Source: Bacteroidales bacterium (lineage in GTDB: Bacteria; Bacteroidota; Bacteroidia; Bacteroidales; Paludibacteraceae). Taken from it: a stretch of 49,383 nt of DNA. Below are positions 1 through 7,570 of the stretch, piece after piece. The stretch's first letter is position 1; each line of letters opens with the position of its first letter. Made by a program: the position numbers and the translations under genes. Location: the NCBI GenBank assembly GCA_012837935.1, contig DUQG01000022.1:1-49383 (forward strand). Direction: 5' to 3'. The notes below the pieces were generated by a model, which did no database searches, was not told where the DNA came from, and saw only the letters and a program-made list of their open reading frames with translations.

Positions 1-66
1 TATCAAATTTTTAGTATAAAAAATCAAAATATACCGATTAATGAAAAAAATCACTAAAAAAACAAA

Positions 67-100
67 AGAGCAAGACTGAAATAGTTATCATTCTTGCTCT
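67..100 (-). terminator. Hairpin with T-tract, distal to the EF-G2-like gene
   Basis: A perfect 9-bp stem (67-75 with 92-100) closes a 16-nt loop. Read on the minus strand it is followed by TTTTGTTTTTTT, as in an intrinsic terminator. It is the second hairpin beyond the minus-strand gene ending at 195, so it may be a back-up terminator. Confidence 0.6.
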
Positions 101-138
101 AAAATCTGAATTTAACGAATATCCCTACAAATAAAAAT

Positions 139-172
139 AAAACGACTGCACGAGAAATCGCACAGTCGTTTT
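139..172 (-). terminator. Terminator of the EF-G2-like gene
   Basis: The stem AAAACGACTG/CAGTCGTTTT (139-148 with 163-172) lies 22 bp past the stop codon at 195. It contains a small inner CGA-GAAA-TCG hairpin and is followed on the minus strand by TTTTATTTTTAT. Confidence 0.75.
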
Positions 173-194
173 AAATATTAATTGTCTAAAAGAA

Positions 195-2354
195 TTAATC
201 TTCTTCTTTTTTCTGAGCTTCGTACTCTTTCAACAGTTTGTCTTGTACATCGGACGGTACAAGTTCGTAACTTGAAAATTTCATTGTAAACGAACCGCGA
301 CCACCTGTAATAGAACTTAATGTGGTAGAGTAAGTGGACATTTCTTTCAAAGGAACGCGAGCTTTCAAGTTCTCAAATCCTTTTTCACTTTCCATACCCA
401 TAATCATACCTCTACGGCTTTGCAGGTCACTCATAATGTCTCCCATAAACTCGGCAGGGATTGAAACCACTACATCATAAACAGGTTCAAGAATTTTCGG
501 TCCTGCTTCTTTAAATGCTGTACTGAAAGCATTACGTCCGGCAAGCATAAAGGAAATCTCATTACTATCTACCGGGTGCATTTTACCGTCGTACACAATT
601 ACACGTACGTCACGAGCATATGAACCTGTAAGTGGTCCTTGCTCCATGCGTTGCATCAAACCTTTCTGAATAGCAGGTAAGAAACGTGCATCAATAGCAC
701 CACCCACAATACTATTTACAAACACCAATTTTCCGCCCCACTCCAGTGGAATTTCTTGCACGTCGCGAACACTAATTTTGTACTCTTGACCGCCAAAACG
801 GAATACATCCGGCATCGGCATACCTTCTGTGTAAGGCTCAATAATCATATGTACCTCACCAAACTGACCTGCACCACCTGATTGTTTTTTGTGACGATAA
901 TCGGCGCGAGCAGCTTTTGTAATGGTTTCACGATACGGAATTCTTGGCTCGATAAATTCAATTTCAATCTTATCGTTGTTTTCAATTCTCCATTTCAAGG
1001 TTTTCAAGTGGAATTCACCTTGACCGGAAACAATAGTTTGTTTCAATTCTTTGGATACTTCTACAATCCATGTCGGATCTTCCTCTTTCATTCTATTAAG
1101 CGCTTCACTTAATTTCTCCGTATTGGATTCAGAAAGTGGACGAATAGCTCTGCGGTAGCGTGGTTCGGGATATTTAATAAAGTCAAATTTATTTCCGTCT
1201 GATTTAGCGTTCAGTGTATTTCCAGTACGCACATCTCTCAATTTCACAGCAGCTCCGATAGCACCTGCATGAAGTACTTCTGCCTTGTTGCGAATTTGTC
1301 CGGCTACGGTTTGAATTTGTGATAAACGCTCTTTCGAGTTTCTGTTAGCATTAAACAAGTCATCACCCTCGTTAAGAGTTCCGGACATTACTTTGAAGTA
1401 AGAAACCTCGCCGATATGTGGCTCAACCGTTGTTTTAAAGAAGAACAAGCTGGTTGGTGCATTTGAGTCAGGTTTAACTTCCTCACCTGCAGTATTAAGT
1501 GGTGCAGGCGTATCGCTTGGTGATGGCGCAGCAATGCTCAAGAAGTTCATCACACGGTGTACACACATATTTTTTTCAGCGGATGCTACAAAAACAGGGA
1601 ATATTGAACGAGTTAGCATACCTTTGTGAATTCCTTCACGCATTTCTTCTTCAGTAAGTGTACCTTGGTCGAAAAATTTCTCCATCAATGCTTCATCATT
1701 TTCAGCAGCAGCTTCCAATAGAACTTGAAAATACTCATCGGCACGAGCTTTTTCACTATCAGGAATTTCAAGCACTTCCGGTTCGGTTGCACTAGGAGCC
1801 CATTTGTACATTTTTTGCTTCAGTACGTCCACCACAGCATTGAAAGCAAGTCCTGATGCAACAGGATATTGAACAACAGTTACTTTGTTGCCATACATTT
1901 CTTTCAGCCCGGTAAGTGTATTTTCAAAATCGGCTTTTTCATGGTCAAGCCTATTAATAAGGAAAAGCAAAGGTTTATGCAATTCTTCGGTAATGCGGAA
2001 TTGGTTCATCGTGCCTACCTCTACTCCACTGGTAGCATCAATCAACATCATACCCAAGTCAGTTACGTTCAAGGCAGAAATTACACCGCCAATAAAGTCG
2101 TCAGAACCCGGACAGTCGATGAAATTCATCATTTTATCTTTCCACGGATAGGATATTACACTTGAAAAAACAGAATATCCATACTCTTTTTCAACCGGAA
2201 AATAGTCGGACACAGTATTCAGATTGTCAACTGAGCCTCTACGTTTTATAACTCCACTCTCGAAAAGCATGGCTTCTGCAAGAGTGGTTTTCCCAGAGCC
2301 GGAACTACCCAGCAATGCAATGTTTTTAATTTCACTAGTTTGATACGCTTTCAT
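195..2354 (-). CDS. fusA2: EF-G paralogue (EF-G2/FusA2-like translation factor)
   Basis: The 719-residue protein has the full EF-G layout: G domain, domain II from about residue 300, then domains III to V to the C-terminus. The P-loop GSSGSGKT is at 16-23 and the G4 motif NRLD (usually NKMD) at 134-137. The G3 motif reads DCPGS at 80-84 where canonical EF-G has DTPGH; the histidine that activates water for GTP hydrolysis is therefore serine 84. Established: Bacteroides has a second EF-G, EF-G2, reported to lack GTPase activity and to support translation during starvation and gut colonisation. Inference: this is that paralogue rather than the housekeeping EF-G. The start is an ATG at 2354. It appears monocistronic, with two hairpin terminators downstream. 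Confidence 0.9.
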   Translation of the reverse strand: MKAYQTSEIKNIALLGSSGSGKTTLAEAMLFESGVIKRRGSVDNLNTVSDYFPVEKEYGYSVFSSVISYPWKDKMMNFIDCPGSDDFIGGVISALNVTDLGMMLIDATSGVEVGTMNQFRITEELHKPLLFLINRLDHEKADFENTLTGLKEMYGNKVTVVQYPVASGLAFNAVVDVLKQKMYKWAPSATEPEVLEIPDSEKARADEYFQVLLEAAAENDEALMEKFFDQGTLTEEEMREGIHKGMLTRSIFPVFVASAEKNMCVHRVMNFLSIAAPSPSDTPAPLNTAGEEVKPDSNAPTSLFFFKTTVEPHIGEVSYFKVMSGTLNEGDDLFNANRNSKERLSQIQTVAGQIRNKAEVLHAGAIGAAVKLRDVRTGNTLNAKSDGNKFDFIKYPEPRYRRAIRPLSESNTEKLSEALNRMKEEDPTWIVEVSKELKQTIVSGQGEFHLKTLKWRIENNDKIEIEFIEPRIPYRETITKAARADYRHKKQSGGAGQFGEVHMIIEPYTEGMPMPDVFRFGGQEYKISVRDVQEIPLEWGGKLVFVNSIVGGAIDARFLPAIQKGLMQRMEQGPLTGSYARDVRVIVYDGKMHPVDSNEISFMLAGRNAFSTAFKEAGPKILEPVYDVVVSIPAEFMGDIMSDLQSRRGMIMGMESEKGFENLKARVPLKEMSTYSTTLSSITGGRGSFTMKFSSYELVPSDVQDKLLKEYEAQKKEED

Positions 2355-2565
2355 ATCTTCTTAATTTACAGATTATTATATAATATTTATTTAATTTTAT
2401 TCCTCAAAAAAAACGGATGTGCAAGTTACTAAAACTTAATCAATTAAGCGACAGGATTAATATGTTATACAACATATTTTCGAAAATGTGTTTTAACAAA
2501 AATAAACCATTCAGGGGACATTTGCGACTATTTGTGACCGACAACTAAATTTTGGAATAACCCTC

Positions 2566-2619
2566 AGGCTGAAAGCCTAACTTACTTCAACCCAATGCAA
2601 AGCATAGCGACGCGTTGGG
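2566..2619. repeat. REP-like hairpins downstream of the first RAYT gene
   Basis: Two hairpins lie in the 300-bp gap after the EF-G2-like gene: AGGCT-GAA-AGCCT (2566-2578), and CCCAA...TTGGG (2591-2595 with 2615-2619) enclosing ATGC-AAA-GCAT (2595-2605). The GAA triloop matches the hairpins that border the transposase at 2661. The rest of 2355-2565 shows no gene and holds the unassigned promoter of the EF-G2-like gene. Confidence 0.6.
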
Positions 2620-2642
2620 ATAATAATACAATAGAATCTGGC

Positions 2643-2655
2643 GTCCTGAAAGGGC
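2643..2655. repeat. REP hairpin at the 3' edge of the first RAYT gene
   Basis: GTCCT-GAA-AGGGC forms a five-pair stem (one G-T pair) five bases before the end of the transposase gene. It is an inverted near-copy of the hairpin at 3137-3149, so the gene is bracketed by an inverted pair. Confidence 0.65.
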
Positions 2656-2660
2656 AAGTT

Positions 2661-3116
2661 TTAATCCACCCACAAATACGTCTCATTATACTCAATACCA
2701 TATTCTTTCAAAAACAACAAATACTCTTCTTGAAAACTCATCTTCTTGTGATGTTCTTCTTGATTCTCAATGTATCTTTTTGTTTTATCATGCAAAGATG
2801 AACTGACAGAAAAAGCTCCGTACCCGCCTTGCCATGCAAAATTTCTATAATAATCCCCTTTCTTTTTTATCCATCGACTACTATGCCTTTTAACATCTTC
2901 TACCAATTTAAATAAAGCAATATTCTTCGACATTACACATAAAATATGAAAATGATCTGATACCCCATTTATCGCAATCGGAATGCAGTTCAAATCCTTT
3001 AAGACCGCACCCATATAGGCATAAAGGTCGGTTCTATCCTCTTTTTTAATCGTTGGACTTGTGCTCTTGACGTGTGAAATCAAGTGTACGTAGAGTTTTG
3101 ATAGAGATTGTGCCAT
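2661..3116 (-). CDS. Y1 (IS200/REP-associated) tyrosine transposase, RAYT 1
   Basis: The 151-residue protein is a single HUH endonuclease domain of the Y1 transposase family. The metal-binding HUH motif is H55-F-H57 in DHFHIL. The nucleophile is Y115 in the motif YIENQ with Q119 four residues on, the arrangement of IS200/IS608 TnpA. The family nicks and rejoins single-stranded DNA at hairpins. No tnpB and no long terminal ends are present; instead the gene is bracketed by small inverted hairpins with GAA/TTC triloops (2643-2655, 3137-3149). That suggests a domesticated REP-associated transposase rather than an active IS. The ORF is intact and starts at an ATG. It is unrelated in sequence to the second RAYT at 27706. 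Confidence 0.88.
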   Translation of the reverse strand: MAQSLSKLYVHLISHVKSTSPTIKKEDRTDLYAYMGAVLKDLNCIPIAINGVSDHFHILCVMSKNIALFKLVEDVKRHSSRWIKKKGDYYRNFAWQGGYGAFSVSSSLHDKTKRYIENQEEHHKKMSFQEEYLLFLKEYGIEYNETYLWVD

Positions 3117-3136
3117 AATGCTTTGATTCTTAAATT

Positions 3137-3149
3137 GCCCTTTCAGGGC
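3137..3149. repeat. REP hairpin at the 5' edge of the first RAYT gene
   Basis: GCCCT-TTC-AGGGC is a perfect five-pair hairpin 20 bases upstream of the transposase start. On the minus strand the triloop is GAA, matching the copy at 2643-2655 in inverse orientation. Confidence 0.65.
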
Positions 3150-3180
3150 GTTGGTTCCATATATTCGTTTCTTCTCTACT

Positions 3181-3212
3181 GTGTCCGATTTTGACGGAAC
3201 TTGTCCGACTTT
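3181..3212 (-). promoter_or_regulatory. Pair of AAARTCGGACA boxes, function unknown
   Basis: GTGTCCGATTTT (3181-3192) and TTGTCCGACTTT (3201-3212) are two same-orientation copies 20 bp apart. On the minus strand they read AAAATCGGACAC and AAAGTCGGACAA. They lie between the RAYT and the methyltransferase gene and resemble the boxes upstream of the DUF2141 gene and cydA. Whether a regulator binds here is unknown. Confidence 0.35.
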
Positions 3213-3242
3213 AGGCAGACGTTTACTACCGTTTTGAAAAAA

Positions 3243-4412
3243 TCAAAATGACTTCCTCCCCTTCTTAGCAGCAATAAACTTATTACGTTTCCCTACAAAA
3301 ATTTCATACTTGCAATACAAGCAGTCCAATTTACCGTTAAGTAATTCAACTTTTTTGCTTGGTTTCAGACCGATTCTTTTTAGCGCATCCTCGTGTGAAC
3401 TAATAACCCAAGCCATGTTTCCGGTAAATTTATGCTTTAAGAAACTTCCAAAATCTTGGTAGAGATTAAAAATATCCTTTGGCACAATTCGTTCGCCGTA
3501 AGGTGGATTACAGACCATTAGGCATTTCCCTGTAAATTCTTCCAATTTCTGAACTGACATAGTCTGTAATTCTATATACCTATTTAGTCCGGCACTCTGC
3601 ACATTTTGTTCTGCTGCTTTTATTGCTCGTGGGGAAATATCCGAACCGTAAATTTTATATTTAAATTCTCTTTCACCACTGTCATCATTGTATAATCTTT
3701 GGAAAAGTTCCTCGTCAAAATCTTTCCATTTTTCAAAACCAAACGAACTTCTGAAAATCCCGGGCGGAATATTGAGTGCTATCAGTGCCGCTTCTATCAG
3801 TAGCGTTCCCGAACCACACATCGGATCCAAAAAATCTGACTCACCACGCCAGCCCGTCATTAAAATCATTCCTGCTGCCAAAGCTTCATTAAGCGAAGCT
3901 TCGCCTTGCGCAGCTCTATAGCCTCGTTTGTGCAAGGAATCACCCGAACTATCCAGCGAAAGTGTGCATTGCTTCTGAGCGATATGAATATTAATGGTTA
4001 AAGCTGGATTTGTCAAGCGAACCGAAGGACGTTTACCGTATTTTTCCGTAAAAAAGTCGGCTATGGCATCTTTCACACGATATTCCACAAACTTAGAATG
4101 TCTAAATTCATCGGAAAAGACTGTAGCATCAATCGCGAAAGTAGTGTTAACGTCCATATATTCCTCCCAATTCAGCGCCTTCACTTTTTCGTACACCTCA
4201 TCCGTGTTACCGACTTTGAAGTTGGCTATCGGCACTAAAAGACGTGATGCAGTACGAAGGTGCAAATTGGCTTTGTAAAGCAACTCCTTCCCACCTGTAA
4301 AGCTTACTGCGCGTCGCTGTAGCTGCACATTGTTAGCACCCAACGCCACTAATTCTGTTGCTAACACCTCTTCAAGACCTTTGAAGGTCTTCGCTATCAT
4401 TTCAAATTCCAT
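3243..4412 (-). CDS. rlmL: THUMP-domain class I RNA methyltransferase (RlmL-like)
   Basis: Read from ATG 4412 the protein has 389 residues. The THUMP RNA-binding region is at about 40-150. The SAM-binding motif FLDPMCGSGT is at 194-203 and the catalytic motif NPPYGER at 302-308, the signature of N2-guanine methyltransferases. It corresponds to the N-terminal half of E. coli RlmL (23S rRNA m2G2445), without the RlmK half. The frame is open to 4502, but that start would overlap the upstream acetyltransferase by 65 bases. The ATG at 4412 (MEFEMIAKTF) matches where this family normally begins and leaves a 25-bp gap. The basic C-terminal tail is typical. The substrate is inferred from the family only. 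Confidence 0.88.
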   Translation of the reverse strand: MEFEMIAKTFKGLEEVLATELVALGANNVQLQRRAVSFTGGKELLYKANLHLRTASRLLVPIANFKVGNTDEVYEKVKALNWEEYMDVNTTFAIDATVFSDEFRHSKFVEYRVKDAIADFFTEKYGKRPSVRLTNPALTINIHIAQKQCTLSLDSSGDSLHKRGYRAAQGEASLNEALAAGMILMTGWRGESDFLDPMCGSGTLLIEAALIALNIPPGIFRSSFGFEKWKDFDEELFQRLYNDDSGEREFKYKIYGSDISPRAIKAAEQNVQSAGLNRYIELQTMSVQKLEEFTGKCLMVCNPPYGERIVPKDIFNLYQDFGSFLKHKFTGNMAWVISSHEDALKRIGLKPSKKVELLNGKLDCLYCKYEIFVGKRNKFIAAKKGRKSF

Positions 4413-4437
4413 TCTCAATACTATTGTTTGCTTTGTT

Positions 4438-5337
4438 TTATTCTTCAAAAAAGCCATTGTTTTCTCGTTTATTCTGCAACAAACGAGAACCAGCCGGAAC
4501 ATCCGTATCTATCCAAATATTTCCGCCGATAATTGAATTTTCTCCAATAGAAATATTCCCCAGTACCGTTGAGTTTGAGTAAATTACCACATTATCTCCA
4601 ATTTTCGGATGTCGGTCAATACCTTTTATCGGATTTCCATCTTTATCTAACGGGAAACTCTTTGCACCCAATGTTACACCTTGGTAAATACGTACATTTT
4701 CGCCGATTCGAGCTGTTTCGCCAATTACCACTCCTGTACCGTGGTCAATCATAAAAGATTCTTTAATTTGAGCGCCCGGATGGATGTCAATTCCTGTTTC
4801 CAAATGTGCCAATTCTGAAATCACACGCGGAATAATTGGAACGTTCAACTTAAGCAGTTCATGCGCTACGCGATGACTGCTAATCGCCCGAATTCCCGGA
4901 TAACAAAAAATCACTTCACCCAAACTTTTTGCTGCCGGATCGCCGTTGTAGGTGGCTACCGCATCCTTGTGCAACATCTCCCGCAGCATTGGCAGACGAG
5001 AAATAAATTTACACGTCAAATCATTTGCCTGCTTATCAAGTTCTTTACAATGATAATCCAACTCTGTATTTTCAAAACACATTCCCGACTTTATCTGCTG
5101 AGCTAATAAATCTCGAATTTCGGAAACATTACGCTCTATATGTTCATACACATTATCCGGACTCACATCGGCATCTCCAAAGTAGCCCGGGAAAAAAACA
5201 GCACGAAGTGATTTTACTATCTTATTAATCACATCAACAGATGGCATAGGGTGACTTTCTTCCTGTCTGCGACAAACATGTTGCAGGTGCACCGGGTCTG
5301 AAAGTGCTTCTATGGTTGATTTTAGTTTGTTGTTCAT
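4438..5337 (-). CDS. cysE: Serine O-acetyltransferase (EpsC/CysE type)
   Basis: The 299-residue enzyme acetylates L-serine with acetyl-CoA, the first step of cysteine synthesis. The N-terminal half (about 1-150) is helical. From about 170 it forms a left-handed beta-helix of hexapeptide repeats, with HPGA, the active-site MIDHGTGVVIGE segment and DRHPKIGD all conserved. The long N-terminal form is common in Bacteroidota and some plants and Gram-positives (EpsC). The gene is followed after 25 bp by the methyltransferase on the same strand, so the two may be co-transcribed. No cysK lies nearby. Confidence 0.93.
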   Translation of the reverse strand: MNNKLKSTIEALSDPVHLQHVCRRQEESHPMPSVDVINKIVKSLRAVFFPGYFGDADVSPDNVYEHIERNVSEIRDLLAQQIKSGMCFENTELDYHCKELDKQANDLTCKFISRLPMLREMLHKDAVATYNGDPAAKSLGEVIFCYPGIRAISSHRVAHELLKLNVPIIPRVISELAHLETGIDIHPGAQIKESFMIDHGTGVVIGETARIGENVRIYQGVTLGAKSFPLDKDGNPIKGIDRHPKIGDNVVIYSNSTVLGNISIGENSIIGGNIWIDTDVPAGSRLLQNKRENNGFFEE

Positions 5338-5416
5338 CTATAATAAGATTTATTTTTGTTACGTATAAAAATATTTTCCTTTTAACATTAAGAATTTAAG
5401 AAATAGTTAAGGTTTT

Positions 5417-5478
5417 CATTAAGAAGGTCTTAATGTTTCTAAACTTCTTAATAATCTTAATGTTTTATATTTAGAAAC
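5417..5478 (-). terminator. Inverted repeats downstream of the NadR-like gene
   Basis: CATTAAG-AAGGT-CTTAATG (5417-5435) and GTTTCTAAA...TTTAGAAAC (5435-5443 with 5470-5478) lie in the 173-bp gap between two minus-strand genes. Neither has a clear T-tract, so a terminator role is only possible. Confidence 0.3.
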
Positions 5479-5510
5479 CACTCTAAATATATAAAACTCA
5501 AAAAGTTAAA

Positions 5511-6071
5511 CTAACACTTAATATCGTTAGGTAAAATATCAGACATTTTTAAAAAATCCTTTTCTGCTCTGAGTACAGCTTTTACGGCATTCTCAAAGCG
5601 CAATATATCTACACCGCCGACAATCGCGTAAGGAATTTTCAAGTTCTGAATTTCACGCTCGTACCAATCAAAGAAAAAATCTCGATTATCGCCATTTTCT
5701 CTTACAGGATCATAAATCCAAGGCAAATCCGGTTCACACAAAAGATAGAAATCATAAAATCGTTCGCTCAATCTTTCCTCTACAAAATCCGGCACTTGTT
5801 GATATTTATACTCCAACCAAACTTTGGTGATTATTAATTCGGTATCAAAAAAAACAAAACGTTTATTCCTTCTATCCTCATACTTTCTTTCTTCGGCAAT
5901 CTGAAGACGTGCTATTTCGACTACATCCTCGTATGTATAAACATTCCCTCTCAGCTCCACATACTCACGCGCCAATTCCGGCACCCAATCGCAATGAAAA
6001 TACTTGGCAAGCTGCGTACAAAGTTCTGTTTTCCCCGTAGATTCAGGTCCTATAACGGCTATTCTCATCAT
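5511..6071 (-). CDS. NadR-like AAA ATPase (probable ribosylnicotinamide kinase)
   Basis: The 186-residue protein is a single P-loop kinase domain (AAA_28). Walker A is GPESTGKT at 8-15, and a Walker-B-like FFDTELII lies at about 75-82. It matches the C-terminal kinase half of NadR, which phosphorylates nicotinamide riboside to NMN; the adenylyltransferase half is absent. PnuC, the nicotinamide riboside importer, lies 0.8 kb away, consistent with a salvage route. The substrate is inferred. Two ATGs in tandem begin the frame, and either could be used. The gene is divergent from the PAP2 gene across 61 bp. Confidence 0.8.
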   Translation of the reverse strand: MMRIAVIGPESTGKTELCTQLAKYFHCDWVPELAREYVELRGNVYTYEDVVEIARLQIAEERKYEDRRNKRFVFFDTELIITKVWLEYKYQQVPDFVEERLSERFYDFYLLCEPDLPWIYDPVRENGDNRDFFFDWYEREIQNLKIPYAIVGGVDILRFENAVKAVLRAEKDFLKMSDILPNDIKC

Positions 6072-6110
6072 TTAATTTCCGGAAATTTCTGAAAATAACA
6101 TCAATTGACT

Positions 6111-6118
6111 TATATTTG
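6111..6118 (+). promoter_or_regulatory. -7 element for the PAP2 gene
   Basis: TATATTTG fits the Bacteroidota -7 consensus TAnnTTTG, 15 bases before the ATG at 6133. No good TTTG -33 element was found at the expected distance. Confidence 0.5.
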
Positions 6119-6132
6119 CAGAAAAAATTTCA

Positions 6133-6756
6133 ATGCACAAAATTACAACAATTATTCTGCTTATACTCACTTTGAGCTTTACAAATAATAATTTGTCTGC
6201 TCAAAACTGGGATATAGAAACCTTAGAGCGACTTAACAATCAGTCGGAAATGAAAGGTTTCTCAACATTTATTTCAGAATCAACGATAATTACTTCGTTT
6301 GGAATTCCGGTGGGAATAGGAATAACGGCTTTAGTCAAAGATGATGATAAAATGCTTAAAGAAGCACTCTATATCGGTGCTAGCCAGATGATTAACAACG
6401 GCTTAACTTATGCACTCAAGCTCTCTTTCAATCGAGAAAGACCTTACGACACGTATCCGCAATTAGAACCTTACAAAATTATGAGTTCAGCCTCGTTTCC
6501 TTCTGGACACACTTCACTGGCATTTTCTACTGCTACGGCACTTTCATTGCAATATCCAAAGTGGTATATCATTGCACCCTCATTTCTTTGGGCAAGCTCG
6601 GTAGGCTATTCAAGGATGAATCTTGGTGTACACTATCCCACAGATATAATTGCCGGATCCATACTAGGTGCCGGAAGTGCTTATCTGACATTGAAATTAA
6701 ATGAGTTATTTTGGGAAAAGAAAAATCACAAGCAAATTCTGACTTGGCAAGATTAA
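6133..6756 (+). CDS. PAP2-family phosphatase
   Basis: The 207-residue protein begins with a signal peptide (about 1-23, ending LSAQ). It carries all three type 2 phosphatidic acid phosphatase motifs: K96-x6-R103-P104, PSGH at 123-126, and S160-R161-x5-H167-x3-D171. Hydrophobic stretches around 47-70, 80-95 and 145-185 fit a membrane-associated enzyme. Such proteins dephosphorylate lipid phosphates, for example undecaprenyl pyrophosphate, lipid A or phosphatidic acid. The substrate here cannot be told from sequence. The gene stands alone and converges on pnuC. Confidence 0.88.
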   Translation: MHKITTIILLILTLSFTNNNLSAQNWDIETLERLNNQSEMKGFSTFISESTIITSFGIPVGIGITALVKDDDKMLKEALYIGASQMINNGLTYALKLSFNRERPYDTYPQLEPYKIMSSASFPSGHTSLAFSTATALSLQYPKWYIIAPSFLWASSVGYSRMNLGVHYPTDIIAGSILGAGSAYLTLKLNELFWEKKNHKQILTWQD

Positions 6757-6868
6757 CTATTCTAAAAACACCCAATAACGTTCGACGAAAATCGGACAAA
6801 TAACGCTTGAAGGGCTAATAACGGCGTAGTCAAATAACATCCAAACAACCAAACAACATCCGTACTAT

Positions 6869-7498
6869 TCAAAAGTCCCCCTGCGGGGGATTTAGGGGGC
6901 TTTCACTCCTCTTCCACTGTCTATACCCCACCACTGCCATAATGGTGTAAATTACAAATAGAATCGCAGTTGGATAAAGCTCTTTTGAAAAATAAAGTCC
7001 GGCAGCAAAAGCATCCACTACAATCCAAACCAGCCAGTTTTCAATTTTCTTCTTGGCTAACATCCACGTGGCGATTATTGACAAAGCACCCACCACCGAA
7101 TCTGCCAATGCTATAGGCGAATCGGTCAAATATTCGAGCACGAGGTAGTAAGTAATGTAGATAGCAATGGTTGCAAAAATGTATTGGAAAATCTGCTTTG
7201 CACCAACAATTCGTGTGATGGAAAGTTCGTGGTTGGACTCTTCGGATTTTTTGTGCCAATTAATCCATCCATATACACTTACAAAAAGATAATACGAGTA
7301 CAACGACATTTCCGCATAAAGTTTCGCATTGAAAAAGACAGCAACGTAAAGCGCCGAACTTATAAACCCAAAAATCCAAAGGATTGAATTGGCTCGGATG
7401 GAAAAGAACAGATAAACCAAGCTCAATATAGCGCCTGTTACTTCCAACCAATTATTTTGCAAATATTCTAAAATATTTTGTAGGTATTCTAAAATCAT
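6869..7498 (-). CDS. pnuC: PnuC-family nicotinamide riboside transporter
   Basis: The 209-residue membrane protein has about seven helices and family landmarks: NWLEVTGAILSLVYLFFSI near the N-terminus, FNAKLYAEMSLYSYY, and YGWINWHKK before the central loop. PnuC moves nicotinamide riboside by facilitated diffusion trapped by phosphorylation, so a nearby NadR-like kinase is a natural partner. Thiamine-specific PnuT homologues look similar and cannot be excluded. The last ten codons (SPLNPPQGDF) are encoded by a C-rich dispersed repeat at 6875-6905 and are probably an acquired tail. Confidence 0.85.
   Translation of the reverse strand: MILEYLQNILEYLQNNWLEVTGAILSLVYLFFSIRANSILWIFGFISSALYVAVFFNAKLYAEMSLYSYYLFVSVYGWINWHKKSEESNHELSITRIVGAKQIFQYIFATIAIYITYYLVLEYLTDSPIALADSVVGALSIIATWMLAKKKIENWLVWIVVDAFAAGLYFSKELYPTAILFVIYTIMAVVGYRQWKRSESPLNPPQGDF
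6875..6905. repeat. C-rich intergenic repeat running into the pnuC 3' end
   Basis: The stretch holds TCCCCC-TGC-GGGGGA (6876-6890) followed by TTTAGGGGGCTTTC. On the minus strand it follows the pattern GAAAGCCCCC...GGGGGACTTT, close to the element at 29231-29290. It supplies the pnuC C-terminus and stop context. The rest of 6757-6868 shows no gene or terminator, only a lone CGGACAA box at 6788-6799. Confidence 0.6.
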
Positions 7499-7513
7499 AT
7501 TTCGTTTAAAGTA

Positions 7514-7547
7514 GAATTACCAACCGAGCAATTCCGGTTGGTAATTC
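7514..7547 (-). terminator. Hairpin between the S41 protease and pnuC genes
   Basis: A perfect 13-bp stem (7514-7526 with 7535-7547) closes an 8-nt loop in the 72-bp gap. The downstream minus-strand sequence CTACTTTAAACG is not strongly T-rich. It could be a terminator of the protease gene or a transcript-stabilising hairpin. Confidence 0.5.
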
Positions 7548-7570
7548 GGCATTATACCAAGGACTTTATT

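Noticed and set aside
1869-2165. Plus-strand open frames opposite the EF-G2-like gene
   Set aside because: They are mirror frames of conserved coding sequence and resemble no known protein.
2661-3149. Active IS200 insertion sequence
   Set aside because: There is no tnpB and there are no IS200-type subterminal ends; the gene is a lone Y1 transposase with REP hairpins.
3243-4502. 419-residue version of the methyltransferase
   Set aside because: It would overlap the acetyltransferase gene by 65 bases; the ATG at 4412 begins at the conserved family start.
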